From contig NZ_QMKK01000054.1 of NCBI RefSeq assembly GCF_003287875.1, positions 558,001 to 622,000 of the forward strand: a stretch of 64,000 nt of DNA, read 5' to 3'. Below the pieces are notes generated by a model. The model made no database searches. It saw only the letters and a list, made by a program, of their open reading frames with translations, and was not told the origin of the DNA. The first letter of the stretch is position 1, and each line of letters starts with the position of its first letter. Position numbers and translations under genes: made by a program. Shown piece after piece: positions 36,058 through 44,239 of the stretch. This DNA comes from Martinezella tropici (GTDB taxonomy: Bacteria; Pseudomonadota; Alphaproteobacteria; Rhizobiales; Rhizobiaceae).

Positions 36058-36058
36058 C

Positions 36059-38068
36059 CTACATCAGGTCGCGCGCGATACGCTTCTCCTCGAAGATCTT
36101 CCGGAAAATCTCGGTCTCGCCTTCATAGGCAACGACCGAGGCGCTGATCACCCAGTCCTTTGCCGTGCACGACATGGACGATGTCGCCACCGTGCGAACG
36201 AACCAGCCGGGGCGGCTCATGTCGCAGGTCCATGTCGAGATGCCCGTCATCGACAGCGGATCGTCCGGCGCGATCGACCAGACCTCTTCGCGCAACTGCC
36301 GTGTGGAAAGTCCCGTGCCGGGATGTTCGAAGAGGCCGGTGTCCTCATGAATTTCATAGCGGGTGACGCCGGCCGAGAGATCGCGCACCACCTGTCGCTT
36401 CGTCGAGCCCGGTGCATGTTCGATATATTTCGGCAGCGGATCGGGGTTGTCGGGCTGCTTGATGTCGATAATCTCATGTGCACCGAGCTGCGGCAAAGCA
36501 AGGCCGATGGAGGCGATATCGATCGTCAGTCCCGGATCTTCAGGTGGCGGCAGCACCATCGGCCAATAGGCTGTCGACAGCGACAGGCGAATGCGGTGCC
36601 CCTTGCGGAAACGATAGCCACAGGCATCGAGCGTCAGAGTCACCTGGACCTGCTGACTCTTAATCAGCGGCTCCGGCGCAGCATTGCCGTTGCGATGGGC
36701 GAGATTGAGGACGCCGAAGGAAACGCGCGTTGCCGTGCCGTCCGGATGGATATCGACGAGCCTCGCGCACAGATTGGCGGTTTCGGCATCGCACCGCAGC
36801 GTCAAGGTGACGACCGGGCGACCGAGATAGTCGTGATCCTCGACCAGTGGCGCTGTCTGGAAGGTCAGCGACCCGGCATCGTCGACACGCTGATCGATCG
36901 CCAATTCCGCATCGGGCTTCAGGGTGAACCATTCGCCCGAGGCCGTGCCCGTGTCGAGCGGCGAGCGCAGGTAGACGGGATGTTCCGGCGCATGCGGGAT
37001 CGGCATGCCTTCCATCAGCGTGCCGAATTGCTCGACATAGAAGCACTGCATCTCGGGCTGCTGCCATTCTTGCTTCGCGATCCAGAAGCCGGGGTCGAAG
37101 TCGCGGCGTGTGGCTGGCTTTATCGAATCGAGAATATAGGCACGCACCGATGGCATGGCCTCGGCGCCGTTAGGTTCGCCACGCAGCCAGTGGTTCCACC
37201 AGGCGATGGCTTCGCCATGAAAATCGACGCGCGGCTTCGGCCAGGCGAAATGCGGATATTTGTGGATCCACGGGCCGAGCAATGCCTTCGCTTTCTCGCC
37301 GAGACCCTCGACGGCCAGCAGCGGCGTGTTGCGATAACCGTCAGCCCAGCCGGCAATAACGATGGCGGGAATATCGAAGCTTGCGAAATCTTCGCAGATC
37401 GACCCGTGCCGCCAGAAATCGTCACGACGCTGATGCTGGAGCCATTCCTCCATGAAGAAAGGTTCCTGCTCAAGGCGCTCCAGCCACATATCGCGCCAGT
37501 CGTCGCCGACGATGGCTGGATCAGGCGAGCGCGACTGGTAGGCAAGCATGGTCGCCGCCCAGGAGAGCTGGGCGGAGAGATGGCAGCCGTTCTTGTAGTG
37601 GATGTCGTCATTATAGCGATCGACCGTGGAGGCGATCGATATTACCGCCTTCAACGCCGGGGGCTTCAAGGCTGCGACCTGCAGGCAGTTGAAGCCGCCC
37701 CAGGAAATGCCCATCATGCCGACCGAGCCGTTCGACCAAGGTTGTGCTGCGATCCAGGCGATCAGCTCACAGGCATTGGCGAGCTCCAGCTCGGTGTATT
37801 CGCCGTCGATAATGCCGCTGGACTCTCCGGAGCCCCTGATGTCGACACGCACGCCGGCAATCCCGGCTGCGGCGAAGACCGGGTAGGTGGATTCATCACG
37901 CGGGCTCGTTCCGTCGCGCTTGCGGTAGGGCAGGAACTCGAAGACCGCCGGCACGGGATCGCTCTCTGCGCCGTCGGGCATCCAGATGCGCGCGGCGAGC
38001 CGCGTGCCGTCCTTCAGGGTGATCCACTGATTTTCGATGGTCGTGAAGCTGCGGTCTGACATGGTCAT
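36059..38068 (-). CDS. CocE/NonD family hydrolase (X-Pro dipeptidyl-peptidase-like)
   Basis: Serine hydrolase of 669 residues. The N-terminal alpha/beta domain begins ITLKDGTRLAARIWMP and has VRVDIRGSGES and the nucleophile elbow GMMGISWGGFN. The C-terminal jelly-roll of the PepX type contains DYLGRPVVTLTLRCDAE and RKGHRIRLSLSTAYWP. Characterised members split esters or amides such as cocaine, glutaryl-7-ACA and alpha-amino acid esters. No signal peptide is visible. It starts 15 bases after a family-5 binding protein gene on the same strand, so it probably hydrolyses what that protein captures. Given the carnitine genes nearby, an acylated quaternary amine is a candidate. Confidence 0.88.
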   Translation of the reverse strand: MTMSDRSFTTIENQWITLKDGTRLAARIWMPDGAESDPVPAVFEFLPYRKRDGTSPRDESTYPVFAAAGIAGVRVDIRGSGESSGIIDGEYTELELANACELIAWIAAQPWSNGSVGMMGISWGGFNCLQVAALKPPALKAVISIASTVDRYNDDIHYKNGCHLSAQLSWAATMLAYQSRSPDPAIVGDDWRDMWLERLEQEPFFMEEWLQHQRRDDFWRHGSICEDFASFDIPAIVIAGWADGYRNTPLLAVEGLGEKAKALLGPWIHKYPHFAWPKPRVDFHGEAIAWWNHWLRGEPNGAEAMPSVRAYILDSIKPATRRDFDPGFWIAKQEWQQPEMQCFYVEQFGTLMEGMPIPHAPEHPVYLRSPLDTGTASGEWFTLKPDAELAIDQRVDDAGSLTFQTAPLVEDHDYLGRPVVTLTLRCDAETANLCARLVDIHPDGTATRVSFGVLNLAHRNGNAAPEPLIKSQQVQVTLTLDACGYRFRKGHRIRLSLSTAYWPMVLPPPEDPGLTIDIASIGLALPQLGAHEIIDIKQPDNPDPLPKYIEHAPGSTKRQVVRDLSAGVTRYEIHEDTGLFEHPGTGLSTRQLREEVWSIAPDDPLSMTGISTWTCDMSRPGWFVRTVATSSMSCTAKDWVISASVVAYEGETEIFRKIFEEKRIARDLM

Positions 38069-38083
38069 ATATCCAGAAGAGGT

Positions 38084-39664
38084 TTAGGCATTAAACCATA
38101 CACGGCTGCCGATGTAGCCGTTGGACATATCGTTGCCGATATCGTCGACATATCCCTTCAGCGTTTTCGAAGAGGCCATGATGTAGTCGTTGAAGACGGG
38201 CAGGATCAGACCGCCATCGTCTCGCACCATCAGCGCCAGCTGCCGATAAAGCACCTTGCGCTTGGCTTCATCGAGTTCAGACCGCGCCTGCAGGACCAAC
38301 TTGTCGAAGTCAGGGCGCTTGAAACGCGTGTCGTTCCATTCTGCGGTCGACAGGTAGGACGTAGAGTAGCGCGAATCCTGGGTCGGACGGCCGCCCCAGA
38401 AGGAGGCGCAGAAGGGCTGCTTGTTCCAGACATTGGTCCAGTAGCCGTCTTCCGGCTCGCGCTTGACGTCGATCGTAATGCCGGCCTTGCGCGCGCTTTG
38501 CTGGAACAGGATCGCCGCATCCACGGCGCCCGGAAAGGCTGCATCGGATGTAAGCAACTGAACGGGGCGATCGAGGCCCGATTTCTTGAAATGGAAGGCA
38601 GCCTTATCCGGATCATACGGCCGTTGCTCGATATCGGTCGGGGCGAGAGCGTAGTTGGAATTGACCGGATAGTCGTTGCCGATCGTTCCATAGCCGCCCA
38701 GAACCTTGTCGAGGATCGACTGACGGTCGATCGCATATTTCAGCGCAAGCCGAAGATCGGCGTTGTCGAAGGGCGCCGTGTCGCAATGCATCAGGAAGCA
38801 GTAGAAGCCCTTGCCGGCATTGCGGAGGATGTCGACGGTCGGTGCCCGCTTCAGCATCGGGACGGTCTTCGGGTCGACATTGTTGACGAAATGGACCTGA
38901 CCGGAGGCGAGCGCTGCAATGCGGGCGGTGTTGTCGTTGATGACGAGGATTTCGACGCTGTCGACAAAGCCGCGGTCGGAGCGCCAATCCGTAGGGTTCT
39001 TCTCGAAGGTGGCGCGAACGCCCGGTTCGAAGCTTTTCAGAATGTAGGGACCTGTACCGATGGCCGCCGCCGGCCTATCGACGCCGCCCTTCGGCTGAAT
39101 GATCAGGTGGTAATCGGTGAGAAGGAGCGGCAGGTCCGCATTGCCTTCCGAAAGCGCCAGGACAAGATCGCCTGCTTTTTCTTCAATACCGGTGATCGAG
39201 GCCATCAGCCCCAGAGCGCCGGACTGCGAATTCTTGTCTGCATGTCGTTTCAGTGTCGCGACGATATCGGCAACGGTCATCTTGCTGCCGTCGTGAAACT
39301 GCACGTCGTTCCTGATCTTGAAGGTCCAGACGGATGCATCCGCCGATGGTGTCCAGGAAATCGCCAGCGACGGCAAGGGTGCGCCGGTCTTAGGGTCGGA
39401 TTCGACAAGTGTGTCGCCCCAGAGGCGGCCAATGACGAATAAGACGGAGGCGCTATAGGTTGCCGGGTCGAGCGCATCGCTGGTGGCGCCGCCCTTGAGG
39501 CCGAGTTTCAGATGACCGCCGCGCTTCGCTTCCTCCGCGCGGGCATCGCGCGGCATCAGGAGACCGGAGGTGAGGGCAGGCAAAGCGCCCAGCGCGACGG
39601 CACCGCCCAGGAAATGGCGGCGGCCGATGCTCAGAGGCGAAGATTGGTCCTTTTCACGTGTCAT
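38084..39664 (-). CDS. ABC transporter substrate-binding protein, family 5 (Tat signal; paralogue of 44240-45829)
   Basis: Periplasmic binding protein of 526 residues. The N-terminus has a twin-arginine signal (SIGRRHFLGGAVALGALPAL), then KRGGHLKLGLKGGATSDALDPA. It is very similar over its full length to the protein of 44240-45829 (shared blocks such as GNADLPLLLTDYHL, SFEPGVRATFE, GFVDSVEI, DPKTVPMLKRAP, GRPTQDSRYSTSYLSTAEWN). The two are probably recent paralogues feeding one membrane unit (42210-44041). The ATG at 39664 is preferred over an in-frame TTG at 39682. It heads a two-gene operon with the CocE hydrolase, divergent from the XRE regulator. Confidence 0.9.
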   Translation of the reverse strand: MTREKDQSSPLSIGRRHFLGGAVALGALPALTSGLLMPRDARAEEAKRGGHLKLGLKGGATSDALDPATYSASVLFVIGRLWGDTLVESDPKTGAPLPSLAISWTPSADASVWTFKIRNDVQFHDGSKMTVADIVATLKRHADKNSQSGALGLMASITGIEEKAGDLVLALSEGNADLPLLLTDYHLIIQPKGGVDRPAAAIGTGPYILKSFEPGVRATFEKNPTDWRSDRGFVDSVEILVINDNTARIAALASGQVHFVNNVDPKTVPMLKRAPTVDILRNAGKGFYCFLMHCDTAPFDNADLRLALKYAIDRQSILDKVLGGYGTIGNDYPVNSNYALAPTDIEQRPYDPDKAAFHFKKSGLDRPVQLLTSDAAFPGAVDAAILFQQSARKAGITIDVKREPEDGYWTNVWNKQPFCASFWGGRPTQDSRYSTSYLSTAEWNDTRFKRPDFDKLVLQARSELDEAKRKVLYRQLALMVRDDGGLILPVFNDYIMASSKTLKGYVDDIGNDMSNGYIGSRVWFNA

Positions 39665-39728
39665 TGCAGTTCCCTTTTTCAACTTCGTTGGGAGGGAACG
39701 TAGAGGTCAGGCTGCTTCACGCAATTTC

Positions 39729-39760
39729 GCGACTTGACGCATCTTTAAGCGAGTTTACGC
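39729..39760. promoter_or_regulatory. Direct-repeat operator candidate between divergent genes
   Basis: Two 12-base direct repeats, GCGACTTGACGC (39729-39740) and GCGAGTTTACGC (39749-39760), matching at 10 of 12 positions with a period of 20 bases (about two helical turns). They lie between the XRE regulator and the binding-protein gene, where a regulator of both would bind. Confidence 0.45.
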
Positions 39761-39786
39761 TAGTTCATTCCAAGACGGAGTTGCGG

Positions 39787-40572
39787 ATGCCTCACCTGGT
39801 CGAGAACCTTAAAATTGCCTGCGCAACGCAGCGTTCCATTTCGCATCTGTGCCGTGCAATCGATATCAACCGGCAACAATTCAACCGATATATCAATGGT
39901 CAGACGCGGCCGTCTGCTCATAATCTGGCGCGTATCGCCAAGTATTTCGATCTGGATGCAGCCGACTTTGGTCTCGCTCCCAGGCTCTTTCGCGAGCGGC
40001 TTCGCAAACCGGCGCTGGACCTCAATCAAAGTTCCGAATTGTTAAAGGCGTTCCCCGGAGATCTAACCGCGCTCCGGCGCCATATCGGCTATTTCCAGAC
40101 CTACCATCGCTCACCGTCCTGGCCTGGAATGGTTGTCTGTTCCTGCAGTCGCATTATCGAGCAGGGCGGGCTGGTGCATGTCAAATCGATGGAGCGCCTG
40201 CGAGACCCCGGAAACGGCATCCAGCAGTTTTCGAAATATGTGGGTTTGGCCGCCTTCTATCGAAACCGGATCTTCATTACGGAGCGGGTCGTCGGCCCAA
40301 ATCCCATACTGTCACAGACGATCCTCCTGCCCTTCGACGAGTATCAGCGCGTCTATCTGCGCGGGACGACTATGGGAGTTTCCTGGCGAAAGGAAAACCT
40401 CCCTTATGCGTCGCGGATGATCTGGCGCCATGTCGGCGCCGAGCCCGATTTGCGCGAGCTTCTGTCGCGCTGCGGGCCGCTGCCGCTATCGTCACGCCGG
40501 CTGCCGCCGACGGTCCGCTCATTCCTCGCTGATCCATCCGCAGAAGTCTATGCGGTGCCGGCAGAGTATTGA
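39787..40572 (+). CDS. XRE-family helix-turn-helix regulator
   Basis: A 261-residue regulator with an N-terminal HTH at about residues 5-60 (ATQRSISHLCRAIDINRQQFNRYINGQTRPSAHNLARIAKYFDL), followed by a C-terminal domain of about 180 residues that I do not recognise (SWPGMVVCSCSRIIEQGG, FITERVVGPNPILSQTILLPFDEYQ). The architecture resembles other proteobacterial regulators with a ligand-binding tail. The start at 39787 is chosen over 39658 because CGGAG precedes it and the HTH follows at once. It is divergent from the binding protein/CocE operon and convergent with the importer operon, so it may govern either. Confidence 0.82.
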   Translation: MPHLVENLKIACATQRSISHLCRAIDINRQQFNRYINGQTRPSAHNLARIAKYFDLDAADFGLAPRLFRERLRKPALDLNQSSELLKAFPGDLTALRRHIGYFQTYHRSPSWPGMVVCSCSRIIEQGGLVHVKSMERLRDPGNGIQQFSKYVGLAAFYRNRIFITERVVGPNPILSQTILLPFDEYQRVYLRGTTMGVSWRKENLPYASRMIWRHVGAEPDLRELLSRCGPLPLSSRRLPPTVRSFLADPSAEVYAVPAEY

Positions 40573-40585
40573 AGATTTCGAGCCT

Positions 40586-42217
40586 TCAATTGCCAGCGCT
40601 TGCCATCCTCCGCGTCGTCAGCACGCGCTCCAGCCAGCCGATCTCCATCTCAGGTACGGATTTCAGCAGCAGGTCGGTGTAATCGTCGAAAGGCGGCGAC
40701 AGCGCCTCCGATTTCGGGCCGAAGCGGACGAGCTTGCCGCGATGCATCACCGCAACGCTGTCGGCGATGGCGCGCACGATGGCGATGTCATGGGTGATGA
40801 AGACGTAGGAAAGATGCGCCTCTTCCTGCAGTTTCAAGAGCAGCTTCAGAATGCCTTCGGCAACCAGCGGATCGAGTGCCGAGGTCGGCTCATCACAGAG
40901 GATGAGTTCCGGTTTGGCCGCAAGTGCTCTGGCGATGGCGACACGCTGCTTCTGCCCGCCGGAAAGCTCGGCCGGATAACGGTCGATGAAGCCATTGCCC
41001 ATCTCGATCTGATCCAGCAACTCCTTCACACGCGCCGTCTTTGCAGCGCCACGGAGGCCGTCATAGAAGGTCAGCGGGCGGCCGATGATATCGCGCACGG
41101 TCTGGCGCGGGTTCATGGCGGTATCGGCCATCTGATAGATCAACTGGATGCGCCGCAGCTCCTGCCGCGAGCGGTCTTTCAAGGCCGGTGTCAACGGCTT
41201 GCCGTCGAAGGAAATCCGCCCGTCGCTTGGCGGCAGCAGGCCGGTGATGACGCGGGCAAGCGTCGATTTGCCGGAACCGGACTCGCCGACGACCGCTAGC
41301 GTCTGGCCTTTAGGAACGTGTAGAGAAACATCGTGCAATACTTTGAAACCATTCGAGTATTGCGCACTGATATTCTCGACTTTCAAAAGTGCGCTCGTCT
41401 GATCGGCGGCTTCTGCACGCGCCTCCTGGCGGACGTTGACGAGGGCGCGGGTATAATCCTGGCGCGGCTCCTCGATGATCTGCTGGACGCTGCCATATTC
41501 CACCGTCTTGCCATGCCTCAATACCATGATGTCGTCGGAAATCTGAGCGACGACAGCGAGGTCATGGGTGATATAGAGCGCGGCCGTATGCGTCTCCTCG
41601 ATGGCGTGTTTGATGGCCGCGAGAACGTCGATCTGCGTGGTGACGTCGAGCGCGGTCGTCGGTTCGTCGAAGACGATCAGTTCGGGATTGGAGCAGAGTG
41701 CCATCGCGGTCATGGCGCGCTGCAGCTGGCCCCCGGAGACCTGATGCGGATAGCGGTCCCCGAAGGTTTCCGGATTGGGCAGGCCAAGCACGCGGAAGAG
41801 ATAGAGCGCCCGCTTTCTTGCCTCTTCCTTCGTCATCAAGCCATGTTTCACGGTTGCTTCGATCACCTGATCGCCCAGCCGATGCGCCGGATTGAAGGCG
41901 GCCGCTGCCGATTGCGCGACATAACAGACCCGGGCGCCACGAATCCTGCGGATGCCGGATTTACCGAGCGGCAGGATGTCGGTGCCGTCAAGCAATACCT
42001 GGCCACCGGTGATCTCGGCGCCGCCACGGCCATAGGCGAGGGCGGAAAGGCCGATGGTGGACTTGCCGGCACCGGACTCGCCGATCAGCCCGAGCACCTT
42101 GCCTTTCTGCAAGTCGAAGGAGACGCCATCGACGATGGTGACGCGTTTCGGTGGCTCGCCCGGCGGATAGCTGGTGGCCTCGATCTTGAGATCGCGAACG
42201 GAAAGAAGCTCAGGCAT
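40586..42217 (-). CDS. ABC transporter dual ATPase (fused DppD-DppF)
   Basis: A 543-residue protein in which the two ATPases of an Opp/Dpp-type importer are fused. First domain: Walker A GESGAGKST, signature VSGGQLQRAMTAMALC, Walker [15 protein letters not shown]. Second domain, from about residue 285: Walker [10 protein letters not shown], signature LSGGQKQRVAIARALA, Walker B LILCDEPTSALDPL. The cysteine-rich C-terminal extensions of ordinary DppD/DppF proteins are missing from both halves. The ATG at 42217 overlaps the permease stop by 8 bases and has GGGAGGG upstream. Last gene of the carnitine-type operon. Confidence 0.92.
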   Translation of the reverse strand: MPELLSVRDLKIEATSYPPGEPPKRVTIVDGVSFDLQKGKVLGLIGESGAGKSTIGLSALAYGRGGAEITGGQVLLDGTDILPLGKSGIRRIRGARVCYVAQSAAAAFNPAHRLGDQVIEATVKHGLMTKEEARKRALYLFRVLGLPNPETFGDRYPHQVSGGQLQRAMTAMALCSNPELIVFDEPTTALDVTTQIDVLAAIKHAIEETHTAALYITHDLAVVAQISDDIMVLRHGKTVEYGSVQQIIEEPRQDYTRALVNVRQEARAEAADQTSALLKVENISAQYSNGFKVLHDVSLHVPKGQTLAVVGESGSGKSTLARVITGLLPPSDGRISFDGKPLTPALKDRSRQELRRIQLIYQMADTAMNPRQTVRDIIGRPLTFYDGLRGAAKTARVKELLDQIEMGNGFIDRYPAELSGGQKQRVAIARALAAKPELILCDEPTSALDPLVAEGILKLLLKLQEEAHLSYVFITHDIAIVRAIADSVAVMHRGKLVRFGPKSEALSPPFDDYTDLLLKSVPEMEIGWLERVLTTRRMASAGN

Positions 42218-43037
42218 CGCCACGCCCTCCCTTGAGGCTGGAGGTGCGCCTTAAGAGCCAGTCGACCACCAGATTGACACAGATTGCGAGTGCCGCGATG
42301 GCAGAACCCGGCACGAGCGCGGCGGAGATGCCGAAGATGATGCCATCCTTGTTGTCCTTGACCATGCCGCCCCAGTCGGCTGCCGGCGGCTGGATGCCGA
42401 GGCCGAGGAAGGAGAGGGTGGAGAGAAACAGGATCGAGAAGGCGAAGCGCAACCCGAATTCGGCCAGCAGCGGCGATAGCGTATTCGGCAGGATCTCGCG
42501 GAAGATGATCCAGATCTTGCCCTCACCGCGCAGCTTCGCGGCTTCGACGAATTCCATGACCGCGACATCGAGCGCCACGGCGCGGCCGAGGCGATAGACG
42601 CGGGTGGAGTCGAGGATCGCCATGACGAGGATCAGCACGATCAGATTCTGCGGCAGAACCGCCAGCACGACGAGCGCGAAGATCAGTGTCGGGATCGACA
42701 TCATCAGGTCGTTGAAGCGCGAAAAGACCGTGTCGATCCATCCGCGCGAGACGGCAGCGGTAAAGCTCAGGATGATGCCGAGCGAAAAGGAAATGATCGT
42801 TGCCGCCAGCGCGACGAAGAGCGTCGTGCGGGTGCCGTAGATCAGACGCGACAGGATATCGCGGCCGAGATTGTCGAGGCCGAAGAAATATTGCGCATCG
42901 GCAGGCTGCCAGACGTTACCGACGACTTCCGTCTCGCCGAAAGGAGCGATCCAGGGCGCGAAGATCGCGCAGATGAAGGCGATCAAGATACCGATGATGC
43001 CGACCCAGGCGGTGATGGGAATATCTCTCAATCTCAT
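42210..43037 (-). CDS. ABC transporter permease, DppC type
   Basis: Inner-membrane permease of 275 residues. The N-terminus (IPITAWVGIIGILIAFICAIFAPWIAPFGE) is followed by the DppC signature YFFGLDNLGRDILSRLIYGTR. The coupling loop reads VMEFVEAAKLRGEGKIWIIFREILPNTL, and [22 protein letters not shown] completes the family pattern. It overlaps both neighbours by a few bases, indicating a tightly coupled operon with the other permease and the dual ATPase. Confidence 0.92.
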   Translation of the reverse strand: MRLRDIPITAWVGIIGILIAFICAIFAPWIAPFGETEVVGNVWQPADAQYFFGLDNLGRDILSRLIYGTRTTLFVALAATIISFSLGIILSFTAAVSRGWIDTVFSRFNDLMMSIPTLIFALVVLAVLPQNLIVLILVMAILDSTRVYRLGRAVALDVAVMEFVEAAKLRGEGKIWIIFREILPNTLSPLLAEFGLRFAFSILFLSTLSFLGLGIQPPAADWGGMVKDNKDGIIFGISAALVPGSAIAALAICVNLVVDWLLRRTSSLKGGRGDA

Positions 43038-44041
43038 CGCGGATGCCTCAGACGCGGGTTGGCGATGATGGCGAGAATGTCCGCCGTCATGTTGAGGAAG
43101 ATGTAGACCGCGGCAAAGATCAGCCCACAGGCCTGGACGACCGGCATGTCGCGCACCGTCACGGCATCGACCATATACTGACCCATGCCGGGATAGACGA
43201 AGACAACCTCGACAACGACGACGCCGACAATGAGATAGGCAAGGTTCAGCGCGATCACGTTAATGATCGGCGCCAGCGCATTGGGGGCGGCGTGCTTGAC
43301 GATGGCGCGGAAGGCGGAGAGCCCTTTGAGTTCGGCAGTTTCCATATAGGCCGAAGACATGACGGACAGAATGGCCGCGCGAGTCATGCGCATCATGTGC
43401 GCGAGCACCACCAGAACCAACGTCGCTGTCGGCAGCGCGATCGCCTTCAGCCGGTCGATGACGCCCATGCCGTCGAAGACCGTCGCCGGAAAGGTCGCGA
43501 TACCGAATTTGACGGAAAAGAACATGATGAGGAGATAGCCGATGAAGAATTCCGGCAGCGAGATCGCCGCTAGCGAGATGACATTGATGATCTTGTCCGG
43601 CATGCGGTTACGGAAGTGGACCGCCAGCATGCCCAGACAGACCGCCAGCGGCACCGAGATCAAGGCGGCAAAGCCAGCGAGAAACAGGGAATTGCCGAGC
43701 CGCTTGCCGATCTGCTCGCCGACAGAATTCTTGCTCGCCCAGGAGGTGCCGAAATCTCCCTGCACGGCGTTGCCGAGCCATTGCACATAGCGGGTGACCA
43801 CAGGCCGGTTGAGGCCAAGCTCCTCGCGGATATTGGCGACGGCCTGCGGCGTTGCGGACTGGCCAAGATAGGTGGTGGCGAAATCGCCGGGCAGGGCTTC
43901 GAGCCCGCCGAAGATCAGGACGGAAACCGCAAAGAGCAGAACGATACTGAGCACGCAACGCTCGATAATAAGGGACAGCAGCGGGAAGCGCTGCTTGAAC
44001 CTCAACCCGGGCAGAACGGTTCCGGGAGGTGAATTGGACAT
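43034..44041 (-). CDS. ABC transporter permease, DppB type
   Basis: Inner-membrane permease of 335 residues. The first helix (LLSLIIERCVLSIVLLFAVSVLIFGGLEALPGDF) is followed by a periplasmic loop (LGLNRPVVTRYVQWLGNAVQGDFGTSW), and the coupling loop is YMETAELKGLSAFRAIVKHAAPNALAPI. It overlaps the DppC-type gene by 4 bases. The two permeases form the channel fed by the binding protein of 44240-45829 and, probably, its paralogue at 38084. Confidence 0.92.
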   Translation of the reverse strand: MSNSPPGTVLPGLRFKQRFPLLSLIIERCVLSIVLLFAVSVLIFGGLEALPGDFATTYLGQSATPQAVANIREELGLNRPVVTRYVQWLGNAVQGDFGTSWASKNSVGEQIGKRLGNSLFLAGFAALISVPLAVCLGMLAVHFRNRMPDKIINVISLAAISLPEFFIGYLLIMFFSVKFGIATFPATVFDGMGVIDRLKAIALPTATLVLVVLAHMMRMTRAAILSVMSSAYMETAELKGLSAFRAIVKHAAPNALAPIINVIALNLAYLIVGVVVVEVVFVYPGMGQYMVDAVTVRDMPVVQACGLIFAAVYIFLNMTADILAIIANPRLRHPR

Positions 44042-44170
44042 GGCCGATGCCTCGCACTGAGAGCGGCTCCATGTTTCATGGGAATCGTTAAGCCGCTCAA
44101 TCTTGTTGTTTTACGCAATTCCGGACGAAAAACAGCTGTGCATTTTCCGGGAATTGCTTGAAACGTCGGG

Positions 44171-44197
44171 AGGACCGCGAAAGGTTTTCGCGGTCCT
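44171..44197 (-). terminator. Intercistronic hairpin after the binding-protein gene
   Basis: Perfect 12-bp stem, AGGACCGCGAAA (44171-44182) and TTTCGCGGTCCT (44186-44197), with a 3-base loop, about 43 bases beyond the binding-protein stop on the minus strand and 130 bases before the permease. Likely reduces expression of the membrane subunits relative to the binding protein. Confidence 0.65.
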
Positions 44198-44239
44198 GGC
44201 TGTGTCAGAGATGAGGGCGTTTTCGCCCGGCTTCGGGCA

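Noticed and set aside
35996-38059. Plus-strand open frame of 687 codons opposite the CocE-type hydrolase
   Set aside because: It is antisense to a well-recognised gene, rich in Arg and Gly from the complementary codon pattern, with no family motifs; a GC-rich shadow frame.
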